The notes: a model not told the origin generated them from the sequence alone. A DNA stretch of 64,000 nt from Melampsora larici-populina 98AG31 (GCF_000204055.1 NW_006768837.1:163925-227924); one strand, 5' to 3'. Numbered from the stretch's first letter, positions 37,501-50,978 are shown. Program-made: numbers and translations.

Positions 37501-40500
37501 TCCCGCTGGCGGGTAAATCTTCACCTTCTGCAAGTCCCAGACCCGACCCTTCAAATACCCCATCTCAGGCCCCACTCGAGCCTGAGCCTTCTCCGAAACC
37601 AACTCAGAGTCCTAGGTTAAATGCAGTTACCCTCGTAGATCGGGCCATGAGTGTGGATGAGAGTTATCTTCGGCCAAAGGGATCATGTCTTGTCCCATCC
37701 ACACCAATCGGTCAAGATATGTCCTCTGCAGCCAGTACCAGTGCTGCTTCAGTCTCATCGGCTGAAACGACCACTTTACAGAGCGAACTAAATCGTGAGT
37801 ATGATCGAAGTTTGATGGGCTCGACCTCGTTGGGACATCAAAGACAACCTTCTGTAAATCACCTTTATAGTGAAGAAGCGACCAAGGATTTGAGACAAAC
37901 GCTTGAAGAGGTGATGGAGCAAGAGAGAGGAGTAGTGACCGGTGCAAGAGGTCGAGTTGAATACTTGATCGACCCTAATCTTGAAAGACAACTTACAAGA
38001 AAAAGTTCAAGAGCAAAGTCACCCGAATTAGATCTCTTTGCTATGCTTGACCGGATGAGTGTGAGAGGTTCGATTCATAATCGGACATCTCAATTTTATG
38101 ATCAACCACCACCTTCAACCCCACCACTACCTGCCTCAGCGCCGATGTCAATGTTACAACGTCAAAGATCATGCGATATGCATAACCCACAACCGATCAG
38201 TCCAGCTGAACAAGCCAATATTTCTGCACTGGAACAAGATGCAGATGCAAACCGTCGGGATTCATCCCAAAACTCCTTTCATACCATTCGACCTACCTCT
38301 GCTGCTGGAATTCATGAACGATTTTTAGACTCTCCCCGTTCTTCAATTACTAGTGGCTCTAAAGCTAAATCTGAACACCAACGTTCATCCTCTGCTCAAT
38401 CTACACCACGAAACCAACGTTACGTTTTACAAGATCCTGGTACCACACCTCGACCCGAAAATCCAAGTTTAGATTCTCGCAGCGAATGTGAAGCTAAGAC
38501 TCCAATTCGTCGAGGAGCATGGTCAGACGTCGAACGAAGATCAGCGCAAACTGATCCTGAAGCTGTTTTACCTAAACGAGCCGTTCAAAGAGATCTACAA
38601 AGGATCTTGAAGACCATTGAAAGGAATGATTCCAAATTGATTGTTCAATCGAACTCATTAGGAGATCATTTAGATAATATTCAAGCTCAATTACAAAATG
38701 TGGCGGCTAAATTGAAAGGACATGAACTTGAACGTGATGAAGATCAAGGAGGAGGAGAAGTGGAAGAACCTACGATTGCTGATAAAGTTGATTATATGTT
38801 GAGTTTGTAAGTGTTTTTGATCTACTTTGTGCGATTTGATTGGGTGTTGATTTTTTTTTGATTTTTGGTTTGTTTAGGTGTAATATTTTACTCGAAAGTC
38901 AACATAAAGTTTCAACAGCAGTTGAAAAGAATTTGAAAGCACATGGATTGAATCTAGATAATAAATCAGTTCATACCCGATCCATGCGATCTACCACCAA
39001 TTATACCAATCGGAATTCTTCAATGACTACTGAAGCTAAGCCGATCTCACCTATACCTGTGGCAAGTTTAGATGAAGATCAGCGGTCATCTTTCTCTAGA
39101 ATGCCTTCACCACCCTTACCACCTTTACCAACTGAATCGGCAGAAGCCGAAGCAGAAGCCGAAGTAGCAGATGGAGAAGTCGTGAAACCTGCTGAAGAGG
39201 TTTTAGTACCGGTTGAAGTCCAAGAAGCAGGATTAGGAAGGATAGAGAATTTGCTTGTGGCGTTGTTGAGTCGAATGGATGAAGCTGCAGCTGCTGGAAA
39301 ACCAACAACAGTTCCAGAAGAACCAGCGATGACACCGCCACCTTTACCTGAGAAAGATGAAACAACCACCGAAGATTCAGATATGAGGAGTACGCTCGAT
39401 TTGGATGCTGATGTTGCTTTGTGGAAGTCTAGAGGGAAAGGTAGTATTAGTAGGAGTACAACTGATCGTAGTTCATCAAGGCGGAATGATAGGAATTTTA
39501 CTCCTACTGAGACGGATAATTCTGATCAAGTTAATTATGAAGCTATTCCAGTTTAGTATTTTTTTGATAATCTTTCTCATAGTAGAGGTTCTTTTTTGCT
39601 TATGACCATCTTCTTTTTGTGTGTGTTTGATAGGATTATAATCTGGCTTATGAAGCTGAAGATGCAGTAGCTAGAAAGATTGCGGATGAAAGAGCAAGAG
39701 CAGCAAGAAGGTTGGAAGGGATTTCAACTCCTTATGGTGGTATTGGTCATCATCAAGAACATTTAGATTTAGGTCAAAGAAGTCTTTATGATGTTGGTGC
39801 TTATCAACAAACTCATCATTCTTTAAATCCGGAAAATGAGATGAGTATGATGCAAGATGGTGGGATGAGGCATGAGAAAAGTCATTGGTCTATCACTGTA
39901 AGTGATTATCTTCTTGGCTGGAAAAGTTGAGTGGCAGCTTGGACTGATGAATTACGCTTTCAATTTAGACACCTTCGCCTGGAATAGATGTGAGTTTTTC
40001 GAATCTTGATCATTTCTTTTGTAAAAAGACAATAAAGCGTTGTAGATTTTAAGATTTATTTTCTTTGATCAGGCTTCTGTTCCACCTCCGCCCCCACCAC
40101 CAAAGGATGAGACCGAACTACCACGATTACCGTCATTGAGACTTAGCGAAAGAGTCCAATCCCTTAGATCTTCCCGATCTAGTGTAACCCGTCCAGTATC
40201 TGTGATCTCTTCTGCTACACATCATTCTCAACGACAGCAACCGTTACCGCCTGTTCCTGTTGAAGAACCTCAAGAACAGGCTATTCCTCTTCCACCACCA
40301 TCAGTTCAGATGGTTCTACCGACTGATGAGATTAAGAATGCGCTGAAGGAGACTTTAGACGACGTAAGTACATCTGATCTTTATTGGTGATAGGGCGTGA
40401 GCTCATAATGATTTGTGGGTCAAACATCTAGCACTCGAATCAGCAAGCACCAATGTTCGATGAGATGGTAACCTTGCTTAGGACTCAAGATCAAGGTGAG

Positions 40501-42481
40501 TAGACCTAGGAGTACAATGAACCGACTGCTTTGCGTCTTCCGAACTAACAAGAGATTGTGATGTGATATATAGTGAGTCAAGCAACGGTATTGAACCAAG
40601 CCGAAGTATCAAGGTATCTCACTCAACTCAATGAACATCTCGAAGGAGTCTTGGTGAAAAAGAATGAAGATGTAGAAATGATCTCCGAGAGTGTTAGAAA
40701 GTTACAAGATCAATTAGCAGTTTTGATCGAACAATCTCAAAGGGTCCCACCACCTGAAATCGAAAGACCTTTACCAGATATCGATCATGGATTGGTTAGT
40801 GGGGAAGATGAAGTTGAAAAAGGAGAAGAACCTGATCAAGGCAATCCTGAGGAGGCTGAGGGAATTCATTTCGAGGTGGAGGAAGGAGCTGGTGAAGTGG
40901 ATGTGACTGTTGGTGTTCCGCCACAAGAGGGAGCTGATGAAGCTACAGACACTAGACAATGTAAGTTTGATAGAAACAGTTTTCTAACATACAAACCCGG
41001 CTGACTGACATTTATAATTCTTCTTCATACTTTCATCTCTTCCGAAATAGTCTCCACGATGACCAAAAGACCGTCAGCATTACATAGGATTGGAGGACCA
41101 CGAGCTCGACAGATTAGTTTAGGGAAGAGTTTGAAAGGACCTAGGATGCCGACAACATTAGCTAATGTAGGTAAACTATGGGGAGGACCTACCCCTGCGG
41201 CTGATCGAGCGGCTAGATGGGGTAATGGAGGAGGAGGCACATTGAAAAGAGCACCAACGAATAAGACTGTGATGACTACGGCAGGAGGACAACCGGTGAT
41301 TGTGGAAGGAGCATTGGCTGGATTGAGTACAGAAGAAGGGGGTGAAGCTGTGGTTGATGGTCCTGATGAAAGAACTGGAACGATCGCTCTAGGGTAAGTC
41401 TTGAAGATTTTGATTGGATTAGGGTTTTTTTCTATTACTGAACAATTTTTTTTTGATATTTTATAGAGTTTCACATATCTTGAAGTTATTGAGAGAGAAT
41501 CAAACTAAAGAAGAGGAAAGAAGAAGGAATAAAGAGATTGAGAAAGCAGCACAACCTAAACCAGTGATTTCTAATGAGATGGAAGAAAGAAGAGCTAAGA
41601 TTGAAGAATTACAGTTGAGAAGAGAAGCCGCTTTAGCTGATGATAAAGCAAATCGTACGTGATGATTCTTTTAGAATCTGAAGGAAAGAATACTAATCTA
41701 AGTTTTTTTGCGTTTGATTATTATTACTATATTATTTGAAAAAGATATGGAATCACTTGTGATTGCAATGAAACAACAAGCAGCTGAACATGATCGACTT
41801 TTAAAACATATTGTAGAACAATTAGATAGGAAACAAGAGTATGAAGAAGGAGAAGAAGAACGAAATAAAAAACATGAAGAAGCTATGGAAGGGGTGAATC
41901 GGGTCTTGACGACTGTTGAAAGTGGAGTGATGACTCATTTAGAAGAATTTAAAGCTCAAATGTTTGCAGAGGTAAGTGAGATTGAAAAAGTGTGATTGTT
42001 AATGATTTGATTTTGGAATCTGATCATTGGTGTGTGTGCGTGCGTGTTTACTTTTTTTAGATGAAACAAACTTTTGAAAAGGTTGGAGAATTAAGAGATC
42101 AAAAACAACAAATCCAATCTGATATTGCAGATATGTTAATGTTTATGAGTAAAGTAAGAGGAGGAGGACCAGATGTGAGTGAAAAGAATTTCCATAAAAA
42201 CCTTAACATTCACTCACAACAAACGATAATGTGAATCTGATTGATTATTTTTCTGTTCGTTTTGTTTTGTTTAGCCAAGATGGCAATACCCAGCATCAAT
42301 GCCAGCAGCTTCAGTGGCAGGAAGTGTAGGAGGAGGAGGAGCGGGCGAAATGAATGGATATACACCTATCCCTAATGTTTATCCAATCCCACAAATGGAT
42401 TATCATCAAGAGAATGGGATGGAGAATTTAGATGGGAAGAGTGTTAGTGGGTTTGGACCTAGACCACCTGGTAGAAGATAA
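34584..42481 (+). CDS. Large PH-domain protein with Ser-rich and coiled-coil regions
   Basis: Fourteen exons join in phase to 2253 residues: 34584-35830, 36000-37385, 37457-38806, 38878-39550, 39634-39897, 39969-39989, 40073-40363, 40432-40495, 40574-40960, 41051-41393, 41467-41654, 41745-41971, 42061-42174 and 42275-42481. The first about 740 residues are Ser/Gln/Asn/His-rich and probably disordered. Residues about 750-890 form a pleckstrin-homology domain (ILHHGLIWYRNPQTNQWG, then TRGILTSDAVYLMNENG, then HMLRIAWTEFDP, then TQRADWVGAIWQAA). A long acidic and Pro-rich middle follows, then charged coiled-coil segments at about 1550-1640 and 1990-2150, and a Pro/Gly tail ending GFGPRPPGRR. PH domains bind phosphoinositides or proteins, so a membrane or cortex scaffold is likely (inference). 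One exon is only 21 bp. The splice acceptor before 41745 is weak. Confidence 0.85.
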
Positions 42482-43400
42482 ATCTGAATGAAATCTAAAC
42501 GAAAAAAAAAGATTGAAGGAATTTGGGTTTTATAGAATCTGGTTTGGTTTGTTTATATAGATCTTTTGGTTTTGGTTTTTTTTGAACATACGTGGGTTTT
42601 TCTTTATCTTTATTATTTTGATCATCCATTGATTGAAAAGGATTTCTTTTTATCATTTAATTTTTTCTTCTTTTTGGCTTTTGCTTGATTTTTCAATTTT
42701 GATTCATAAAATGTTGAATTGCATGATGATTTAGTAGTATAAACTCTCTGGAAAACGTTTTTTTTTCATTTTGCTTTTTTGCTTTTGTTAAATCTGTGTT
42801 CTTGTGTGTGTGTGTGTTTTTGTTTTCGGATTATATAATATACATATATTTAATTTATTTGTAGATATGATTTTTTTGGGGGGATTCTAGGAAAATAATT
42901 GGGTTTTTTTGTTGAAAATGGGGAAAATTAAACATTTGTTTTGATGAATTGTATTTTTAAAAAAAACAATTAGATACAGATTTGACTACATACTTACATA
43001 GATGGATTGAGATGATTTTACTACGGATTTTTGTAAAGGTTTATTAGTTTAAATTGATTGAAGTCAAGATTAAAGAATCAAGAAAAATAGATCAAACGAA
43101 ATGTTGGGATCATAAATTAAAACAGGCTTTTTGGAATGCTAGATCAATTGGTAGTTTTCATCCATAACTTTTTTCTTTTCTGATCACTCAAAATTTTTTG
43201 TCATCAAGTCTTGTATTGGAAAAGAAAAAAAGATATGAAATTATCCTTTGAATTTTAAGATTTTAAAGTTGTTTGTTGGATGTCTATATAGTAAGATGTG
43301 TGATGAGGGAGATCATTTAATATGATTGGATGTTGGCTCAATTGGTCCAAGACTTGATGTTTTGAAGACTTTACACCATCATACTCTCTCATTTGTAATA
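42482..43400. other. T-rich downstream region of the PH-domain gene
   Basis: Long T-rich tracts, a GT microsatellite near 42803-42816 and AT-rich sequence consistent with the 3' untranslated region and intergenic DNA. No gene seen. Confidence 0.6.
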
Positions 43401-43499
43401 CAGTCGTTTTCAAAAAGCTTGTCACAAATTCACTGCTAAATGATCCCAAATCGCTCGAGTTTTGCGGGCAAATTTGGACAAGCTTTTTGCAAACGACTG
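43401..43499. mobile_element. Very short MITE with TA target, 99 bp
   Basis: Begins CAGTCGTTTTCAAAAAGCTT and ends with an almost exact reverse complement (one extra mismatch at TTTT/TTTGC). TA flanks both ends (43399-43400 and 43500-43501). The 5' CAGTC is shared with the pogo-type elements upstream, so pogo transposase is a plausible driver. No coding content. Confidence 0.85.
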
Positions 43500-44103
43500 T
43501 ATGTATGTTCAAATAGACTACCTGGACACTTTTTCCCTATAATCAGGGGTTTTTAGCGGTGTGGAGTCACAGTTACAGTGTTTGATGGCTTGTTAGCTGA
43601 AAAACAATCTAAAGCAATGCAAAGAAGATGTGATTGTGATTTCACACTGGAACATTTTGGAGGATGTTCTTTTCAATTGTGTGGAACAAATTTGAAAAAG
43701 ATGAGAAATCACGTATAACCATGAATGGATGAATCAATTTATGTAAGTTACTGTTTAGCAGCTAAAAACTATAGGCTGAGATTCATCTACAGTGACTGGG
43801 ATACATTCTGTCCTCGAGATATGAGGGGTAAGGACTGTCTCCAGGAATGAAAATTTATCAACTCTTCTTGTGGACGCAGACAAAGGATTTACCTTCCACA
43901 ATCATTACGTTTCAAAAGAGAGAAAAAATGGTCTGAATGCACATCGGTTGTGTTTGGAGGCATGCTTTCAACAAGCATGTAACATCAAAAATCCGATAAA
44001 AGAACTTGAATCAATTTCACTTATAACTATATACTTTCAGTTTTATCTTCAATTATAATTAAGGAAAGGTGAGAAATGTTGAATGATATAAAGTATTATT
44101 TTC
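43500..44103. other. Intergenic gap
   Basis: AT-rich with no supported gene. A weak inverted similarity (TTTTTAGC near 43550, GCTAAAAA near 43760) was seen but is too poor to call. Holds the 3' end of the minus-strand gene ending at 44104. Confidence 0.45.
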
Positions 44104-47100
44104 TTATTGTTGACGAAATTTTCGCGCGAGAGGTAACTTCAATCTAAAGCCACAAAACTCAAAAAAGTCTACAAATGGTACAGCTTTAAACAATACTTCA
44201 GTCGGTGCATTCGCAGGCCACAAGATAACTTTTTCACCAGAGGAGCTTTGACGGGATATAGTATTTAGATTTTGCTTCAATGCATTTATCATCATTCCAA
44301 TCAGTTCAACCGATAAATCAAAATTTGCACCAGCTAGCACTTGACCAGGAGTGAGAAGCTCCTGAAGCCATACAGGTCGATCCGCCCTTTCAGATATCGG
44401 CACCCCCCGCCAACTTGCAACGTCCCGAGAGTCTAAATTGTCATTTACAATTTCATAGAATTTTTTCAAACGAGGCAGGAATGCTACATTCTTTGTTGAG
44501 GTCTCACTCAATCTTGATAGATATTCCCGAGTCCAAGTTAAAGTCCAACTTTGTTTCGTCAGGTCGAAAAATTGACCGCCATTCGAGATTTTACCCGTCA
44601 TTGCTTTGACAAGTCTATCTAATCTGGATCTTAAATCTTCCGGATGCATCTGACTCCAATTGACTTCAGCTGATTGCATTTCCAAACAATCATGAACCTC
44701 ATATAGAATTGGTACCGTCCCGCCTCGTTTCATAAAGTCCACAAGTTGTGATTGTGTGAATTGCTTTGCCTTCGGAGATCTGCGCGATGCAACATAAACA
44801 GTAGCTAATCGAACCCCAAGCAGTTTCTCACCAAACAGCTGAGATAAAGCATAGTGATGTTCTGGAGTCAACTCTTCTAGCATCTCCATTGTTTTTTGCC
44901 CATACGCCATATCAATCTTATCGAATGTTGGCCATTCTTCATCAATCTTCAATTGAAGTGCGAGTTTTTTAACAGGTTCAGCTGTCCTATAAGCGAGATC
45001 ATTCCAACTCCTTGTAGCCATGTGTTGATCGATCTGGGCTGCAAACGCGTTCCATCTTCGTTGGGTTTCGAAAGAGTTTCCGAATTCAGATTGGAATCTA
45101 GCGCGATAATTAGCCCAAACGTTTCCAGATGGAGATTTGAGTGACAAAAGTTTTTCATAGGACTCAGTATCAAAAACGATTTTTGTCCGATCTTTTTTGT
45201 TATCCCTCTGTAAGACTTTGGAAAGGATAGTATCCATCTTTTGTTGTAGTTCAGTTTCGCTTTCGGGTAAGGATGTGATCTGGGGCTCGGTGGTCTCTGA
45301 GTTTGGCACATCAAGTTTACCCTCGCCTTCGGTTTTACCAATCTGAGCTTTTGTTTTTGGCCTTCGCGATTTACCTTTGTGTTTCGTTGGGGGCTTGTGA
45401 ATCTTGTCAGCGATGATTGCCTTGATCTTCGAAGCGCCCAGGCCGGATCCGCTGGACTCATCATTTGGTTCGGGATTTGCATTATATGGTGTATTAATAT
45501 TATTCGATGGAGATTCGGTCGCCTCTTGGGAATGAGATTCTGTCAGATCTACTACAGTATCTTGACTGGGATGAGCTTCTGCTACTAAGGCCATTGTGGA
45601 TAGAGTCCGACGTATGAGAACGAGGCCCTGCTTCGTTCGAAATACTTGCCCCGTCCGGCACGTCAAAAGGAGTTGGCCTATCTACTTCACTGTGTACACC
45701 TGCCCTTGACGCTGGCTTTTGAGCAAGAAATCTCCCTTTTCGGCCCTTCTTTTGTCGGTATTCTGTCCATTCTGAATCTTGCTGTGCGGGGATGGGATCG
45801 AGAAGCGAACCACTTTCGGATGCGCGAGTCTTGGTGTTTGACCCAGAGCGGAGTCGGGAGTTTATTCCAGAGCCAAGTGGGGAAACAGTATTCTTGACTT
45901 CGACATTCTGTTTTTCAAAAGGCTTGCCTTTACGGTGTGAGACGATTTTTTTTCCTTTTTCTGGAAATGATTGGGCTACTTTTTTCCTGGTAAGAGCGAG
46001 AGATTAGAACAGCAGAAGCCCTTGAGTCAAGGGGGATAAGTGAAAGCCAAATGAACTATGTACTCACTCTTTTTCTGGCTCTGAGACGATATCAGCCCAC
46101 AGGCGCGACGTGGTAGGTTTAACTTCTGCCACTTGCTTATCAACACTTTCTACGTGTTGGCCCAGAGACCTACTTGTTTCCACAGGAGTGGAAGTGGACG
46201 GTCCTTTCGAATTATCAAGGCTTCTCGATGGCTGATTTCAGTCTTGGATTCAAAAGCTTGGCCCAGCCAACAAGATGGGGAAAAGAAGACTGACATCTTA
46301 CTCCGCTCTATAGGTGCCGGATTTGATTCCAAGTCATTGGGATTTGTAGGTATACTTTCCACGGACGACTTAGAGCCATCGATCTTACTAGATTGCGAGG
46401 AGACTGTGGAGAGACTGTGAGCAGGCAATCAGTTGACATATCTCGGACTTCTTGGACAGCTAGAAAAAGGCAAATACATTTCTTCTGAGCTTTTCGAAGG
46501 TTCAGGCCTCGGGATGGGGGATTTTGTTTGATCTAGCTTCGTCCGATCAGTTTCCTTCCAAACCTGTTTCCTGGAACCTGAAGCTTTATTCAATTCTTCG
46601 CTCTTTTGTTCGGAGGAGCCCTCAGGAATGATTTGTCTAAAACAAGTTCATGGTCATCTTCCTCGTCGCATCAAGTCGATCTTCACATCTTCCCCTGTGA
46701 GAAATTACTCACTGTTCTGGAGATTTCGTGGCATCCAGGGCAGTTCTGGGTAGTCCTTGACCTCGGGTTTTATACGGAGGTCTGTTGGAGGACTTTCTGG
46801 AGCCGAAGAAGTTTGAATCCCGAGGTGGTCTACTGTGATAGAAACACGTAAAGTTCGTCAAAAAATCCAGTTGCCAGAATTGTTTTTTCAGTATGGTGAC
46901 TGTTGGAGTTGGTCTTACATGCTTTGTGGATCAGAGATATGCGATGGGACAAATTCTTGTGGGTTCCCTTCATGTATAAGATGAGTATTGTAATATGGCA
47001 AAGGCGCCTGGATGTGATCTGATAGAAGTCCGGGGGTCAAGGGCGAGGGCATCACCGCCATAGCTTGTCCAAAAGGTGAATGCATCGCCGCGACTTCTGC

Positions 47101-47748
47101 GTTTGAAAACGCCGGGATCAACACGTCTGGACCCGGCAAGTCATTTGGAGCCAAAGCCCAATACTGATTAGTGATCGGAAAGGGATGCATAGCTGTAGCA
47201 TGAGGGTCAAATCTAGGATTTCCTTGATAATGGCTGAGCTGGCCTTGAAAATCCCGACGGGCGGATCCACCGTAGGATGAGATGTATTGTTCGTATAGCG
47301 GCACCGAATGAGCATGCTGCTTTCCCTTTGATATCGCAGAGATCGGTCCATCTTCTGAAGATCTGTCACTATCAATAGCTTTGACCAGAAATCAAAAGTC
47401 TAGCTCTAGCTCTAGCTTTTTCTTCGTAGTCTTCACAGCGTTGTTGGACAACTTACCTGATGAAAGGCGTGCTTGAGATCCAGTCGGCACGTCTCCTTCA
47501 GCTGAACTCGCAGGGCTGACGTCAGTGCTTTCTTCTTTCGATCTTTCTGTATCGCCATGATCAGGGAATGAATCTTTTGAAGAAAGTTCGGGAAACATTG
47601 CAAAGTCTCGTTCGCCTTGAGTCAGCTCGCGGTTACTGAGCTCAAGACCATCGTCGAGAATTTTGGTCTGTTCGATATCTTTGGTTAACCCGGCGTAACA
47701 TCTTTGGGAGATGAGCCAGAGGCAGAGGCCAACTTGGACGAGATACAT
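44104..47748 (-). CDS. Large predicted secreted protein of unknown function
   Basis: Eight exons join in phase to about 1028 residues: 47748-47457, 47378-46919, 46832-46713, 46636-46478, 46414-46291, 46231-46068, 45986-45700 and 45584-44104. The first about 19 residues look like a signal peptide (hydrophobic VGLCLWLI, then a Cys-Tyr-Ala cleavage site), predicting entry into the secretory pathway. The N-terminal half is disordered (Ser/Pro/Lys-rich, with an EWTEYRQKKGRKGRF patch). The C-terminal about 370 residues (from QQKMDTILSKVLQ) look folded and helical, with YEKLLSLKSPSGNVW, QRRWNAFAAQIDQH and PLARKFRQQ at the end. No family recognised. Two junctions are uncertain: the donor at 46290 (GTCTTC), and the exon 7/8 intron (45699-45585), which moves the reading from one long frame to another. 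If the latter is wrong, a separate gene could start at ATG 45594. The role as an effector is speculation. Confidence 0.65.
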
Positions 47749-50700
47749 GTCCGTGATGTCTACGGATGATCAAATCTAGGGAAGAACGGGGCGGAAGAAG
47801 GAGTGACTGGAATCACGATGGTAACGATTTTTTGAGGCGTGAAAGACTTGAATTCACCGACCAACAGCGAACGACTTAGTTGAGCTTCAGACAGGAAAAG
47901 ATGAAGCGTATGACGAAAAACGAGGGGCTGAGGACCTGTGACGCGAGTTCAGAATATACCTACATCATAAACCCTGCTCGCGTGCAAGTTGAAGTGCAAT
48001 GGATGGAAGCTTGAAGCGCAACTAGGCGGATATCGCACCAAAATTGACACAGCAGTATGACAGTATCGCAAGAAAGTCGTGAAGATGAATGGCTTGAAAC
48101 TGGAAGACACGCTTAAAACTCTGCTGAAACATTCAGAGATCCCATTTAGTGAGTGGAGTTTTGAGGACGTTTGAGGTGAAGTTTGAAACCCTTGATCACA
48201 GCACCATCACACAAGCAAAAACCTACAAAAGAATATGTACCTAAAAGCTGGATGGTTTCAAAACTCGACTCAGAGACCCATCAGCTTGATTGATTCCCTC
48301 CCACGCTGATTAACATATGGTCCTAAAGCAAATGTCCGTGTGTCCAGAGGGAAAGAAACCCTCCCTTAGCATCCAGGAAGACTAGATCCACGTTAAAATA
48401 TTGGTTGACCGGCTTAACACAAGCGCCTGAGGAGATCCGCCGGAGCCGACGGAGGAGCATTGTTTGAGAACTTGAGGGTAGCATGAACTTCCTGTAGAGT
48501 AGGCCGGCGCCAAAAAGAAAAGGACAAACGAAAGATGGATTGCCTAAAAACTAATTCGTCCTTCCAGCCCCCGCTTCTTGGACTTTGGTGCCCGAAGCCG
48601 GCAGACCAAGATGAGGCAGAATGATTCTTTTTTTTTCCTGGGAGTTGAAAGTGAGACACCGGAAATTGAATCAGATCTTGTGGCCCCGGGATTTTTTCAC
48701 ATTGAGTACATCTTTGGACCCTGACTTGTTCAGTTCGCATTCTTAACACTGTTCTTTTGTCTACTTACAAACAGTCACTTGTTGGGTCTTTGCCTTGTTT
48801 TAAGGCTTTGACCTGGTGTTTGGGGGGGGCGTAGGCCGCGGACTGTCAGACAGAGAAAAGGTTTTCGTGGGCGGGGGTGGGCGGATGGCCCATGAGAAGC
48901 GTTGTGTTTCTATCCTCATGATTTCGTGTATTAGTGAGAAAGTTACCTTACCTTGTCGTAACATGTCTCTTTTCACACTTTGCATTATTTTCATTACCCT
49001 TCTTTCTTTTATTTTTGAAGTTTTAAGTCCCTGGAATCTTATTGCTCTTGCCAATTCTCTCTCTGTATCACTCTGGCTCTTTGCAGGGTGGGGGGGCGGC
49101 ACAGTTTTTGAAAATTGATATACAGCTATTCAAGAAAGTTGTGTCCCATAGTGCTTATGCCTGAAAACTGAAAATGTCCAAGTGTTTTGGAACACGGTCT
49201 AGTAATAAATTTCCTACTGCTATTAGGAAAAACTGATGTGCACAAAGTATTAGATAAGATCACTTATGAAGCTCTCCTACAAGGATAGAACTCTGACCTA
49301 TAATGTATATATTGATTTAGTTCAAAGCACACGAGAATGATTGTGAGCCTTCTGATCTAAGTGAAAGAATACTACAACGTGATGAATGATTAGCAAATAT
49401 AACATAAGGTAGAAAAGAAATTTTAATATGTTGAATATGAAATGATATGTACGTTTCTCTTTCCAAAGATGAGGAAAGAGAAACATTACAAATGTGGGAG
49501 CTAGTTATCTTATAAGTATCCCAAATTCATTGACGTCATTGGGGTAAAGTATTTGCATTTTGTCATCACTTTCCAATTTGGTGAATCTTGATATGTAATT
49601 CATTTTTCTTTTGTGTAACTTGTAATTTTCTTCTTAGATCATGAGTCGATTGAACACCAACAAAAACAAGGAAATCAAATCAGCTCTCCAAAACCTATCC
49701 CCTCCACCAAAACTCACCTTTTTTGGATTCCAAAAGTGGTTTTGGAATTGTGAGATTGAGGACTCTGTGTCTATAGCTTTTTGGAACAATTGATAGTTTT
49801 TTCTTGCTTTTTGCATTTCAATCTTTGGGGCACAACCCCGTTCTACATTTCCTTATTTCCAGTGATAAGCACTACAGTCGTCTCTGACATAACCCACGTG
49901 TGCTGTAAGCCATACTCCATCAAAACCCATACAAATCTGGCCATCTGCAGAAAAATTGCAGGGAAAGTGGGTACATAACCCATAACTTTGTAGTACCCCA
50001 TAACCCATAAGGTTTTTGAGGGAAACCAGAGTTCATAACCCATGAAAGTCTGGGGTCATTTGAAAAAAAAACTGAGGGAGGCTTGAAAAACTCTAAACAT
50101 AAAGATTTAAAGACAAACTCTATTGATCCTAACACTATTCAACCTTATCTAACTTTCACACACCGCACATCACAAACTCAATTATATTGTACTTCCTCCA
50201 AACTTGTCCAAATACATTGTGGCCAATATTGAGGAAGGTTTCAAGAAATTTGAAAATATGCAACAAGAAGCAAATGAAAAAGAATCTATAGTAGGAAATA
50301 TACCTCCACCACCACGACAAAGCCTCAGATATCATGCTATCTTACTTGGAAAGTGACAATGCACAAGAAGTGCAGGGGTATGAAAGGGCCATCCAAGCCT
50401 CTGTTAGACACTGCCAATTGCTACGTGTTAAAGCTGCAAAGCAGCTCAGAAGACTTGTTCTGATATGTTTTTTAAGGTTTCCCAAGAAGTCAATTTTTTG
50501 TTTTGTACAATCCTTGTCATAACCCATATTTTGTCTGCAAATATATAATTATGGCTTTTGGAAGAGATTGAGGTAACCTATACTCTAGCAAAACCCATAC
50601 TTTTGGGCAACATTTTTTGTGTATAGTGGCCGAAATTTTCACAATTTTTCCCCAGCGCCACACCCAAATACAGGCAATGCGCAGTGCAGCAAAGTTGTAA

Positions 50701-50878
50701 CAGGGTGTGGCTTACTCAATCCGGCTAGATTCAAAGACATCATGTACCACCCATGCGGGTTTGTTTGTGGGTGTTTGCAATACCATTGTTCAAGCACCCA
50801 TGACTACACCCATATCCACCTCCATATCCAGAACATCACAAATACAGATCTCACCACCTGACCAACCTCAACTACACC
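47749..50878. other. Repeat-like intergenic stretch, no supported gene
   Basis: Upstream of the secreted-protein gene the DNA becomes repeat-like. A G-rich/C-rich patch at about 48821-48885 starts a minus-strand Pro-rich open frame (48800-49102) without a known domain. From about 49890 to 50600, copies of CATAACCCATA recur, suggesting decayed terminal or subterminal repeats of an element. I could not define its ends. Confidence 0.4.
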
Positions 50879-50978
50879 NNNNNNNNNNNNNNNNNNNNNN
50901 NNNNNNNNNNNNNNNNNNNNNNNNNNNNNNNNNNNNNNNNNNNNNNNNNNNNNNNNNNNNNNNNNNNNNNNNNNNNNN
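50879..50978. other. Assembly gap of 100 N
   Basis: Exactly 100 unknown bases, the usual placeholder for a gap of unknown size. Open frames running across it are not real evidence of coding. Confidence 1.

Noticed and set aside
39079..39369. Two long minus-strand frames opposite the PH-domain gene
   Set aside because: Ala/Ser- and Leu/Val-rich shadows of a repetitive Ala/Glu/Pro-coding exon.
48800..49102. Minus-strand Pro-rich frame starting in a G/C-rich patch
   Set aside because: No domain or splice partner; the G-run flanks suggest repeat DNA rather than a host gene.
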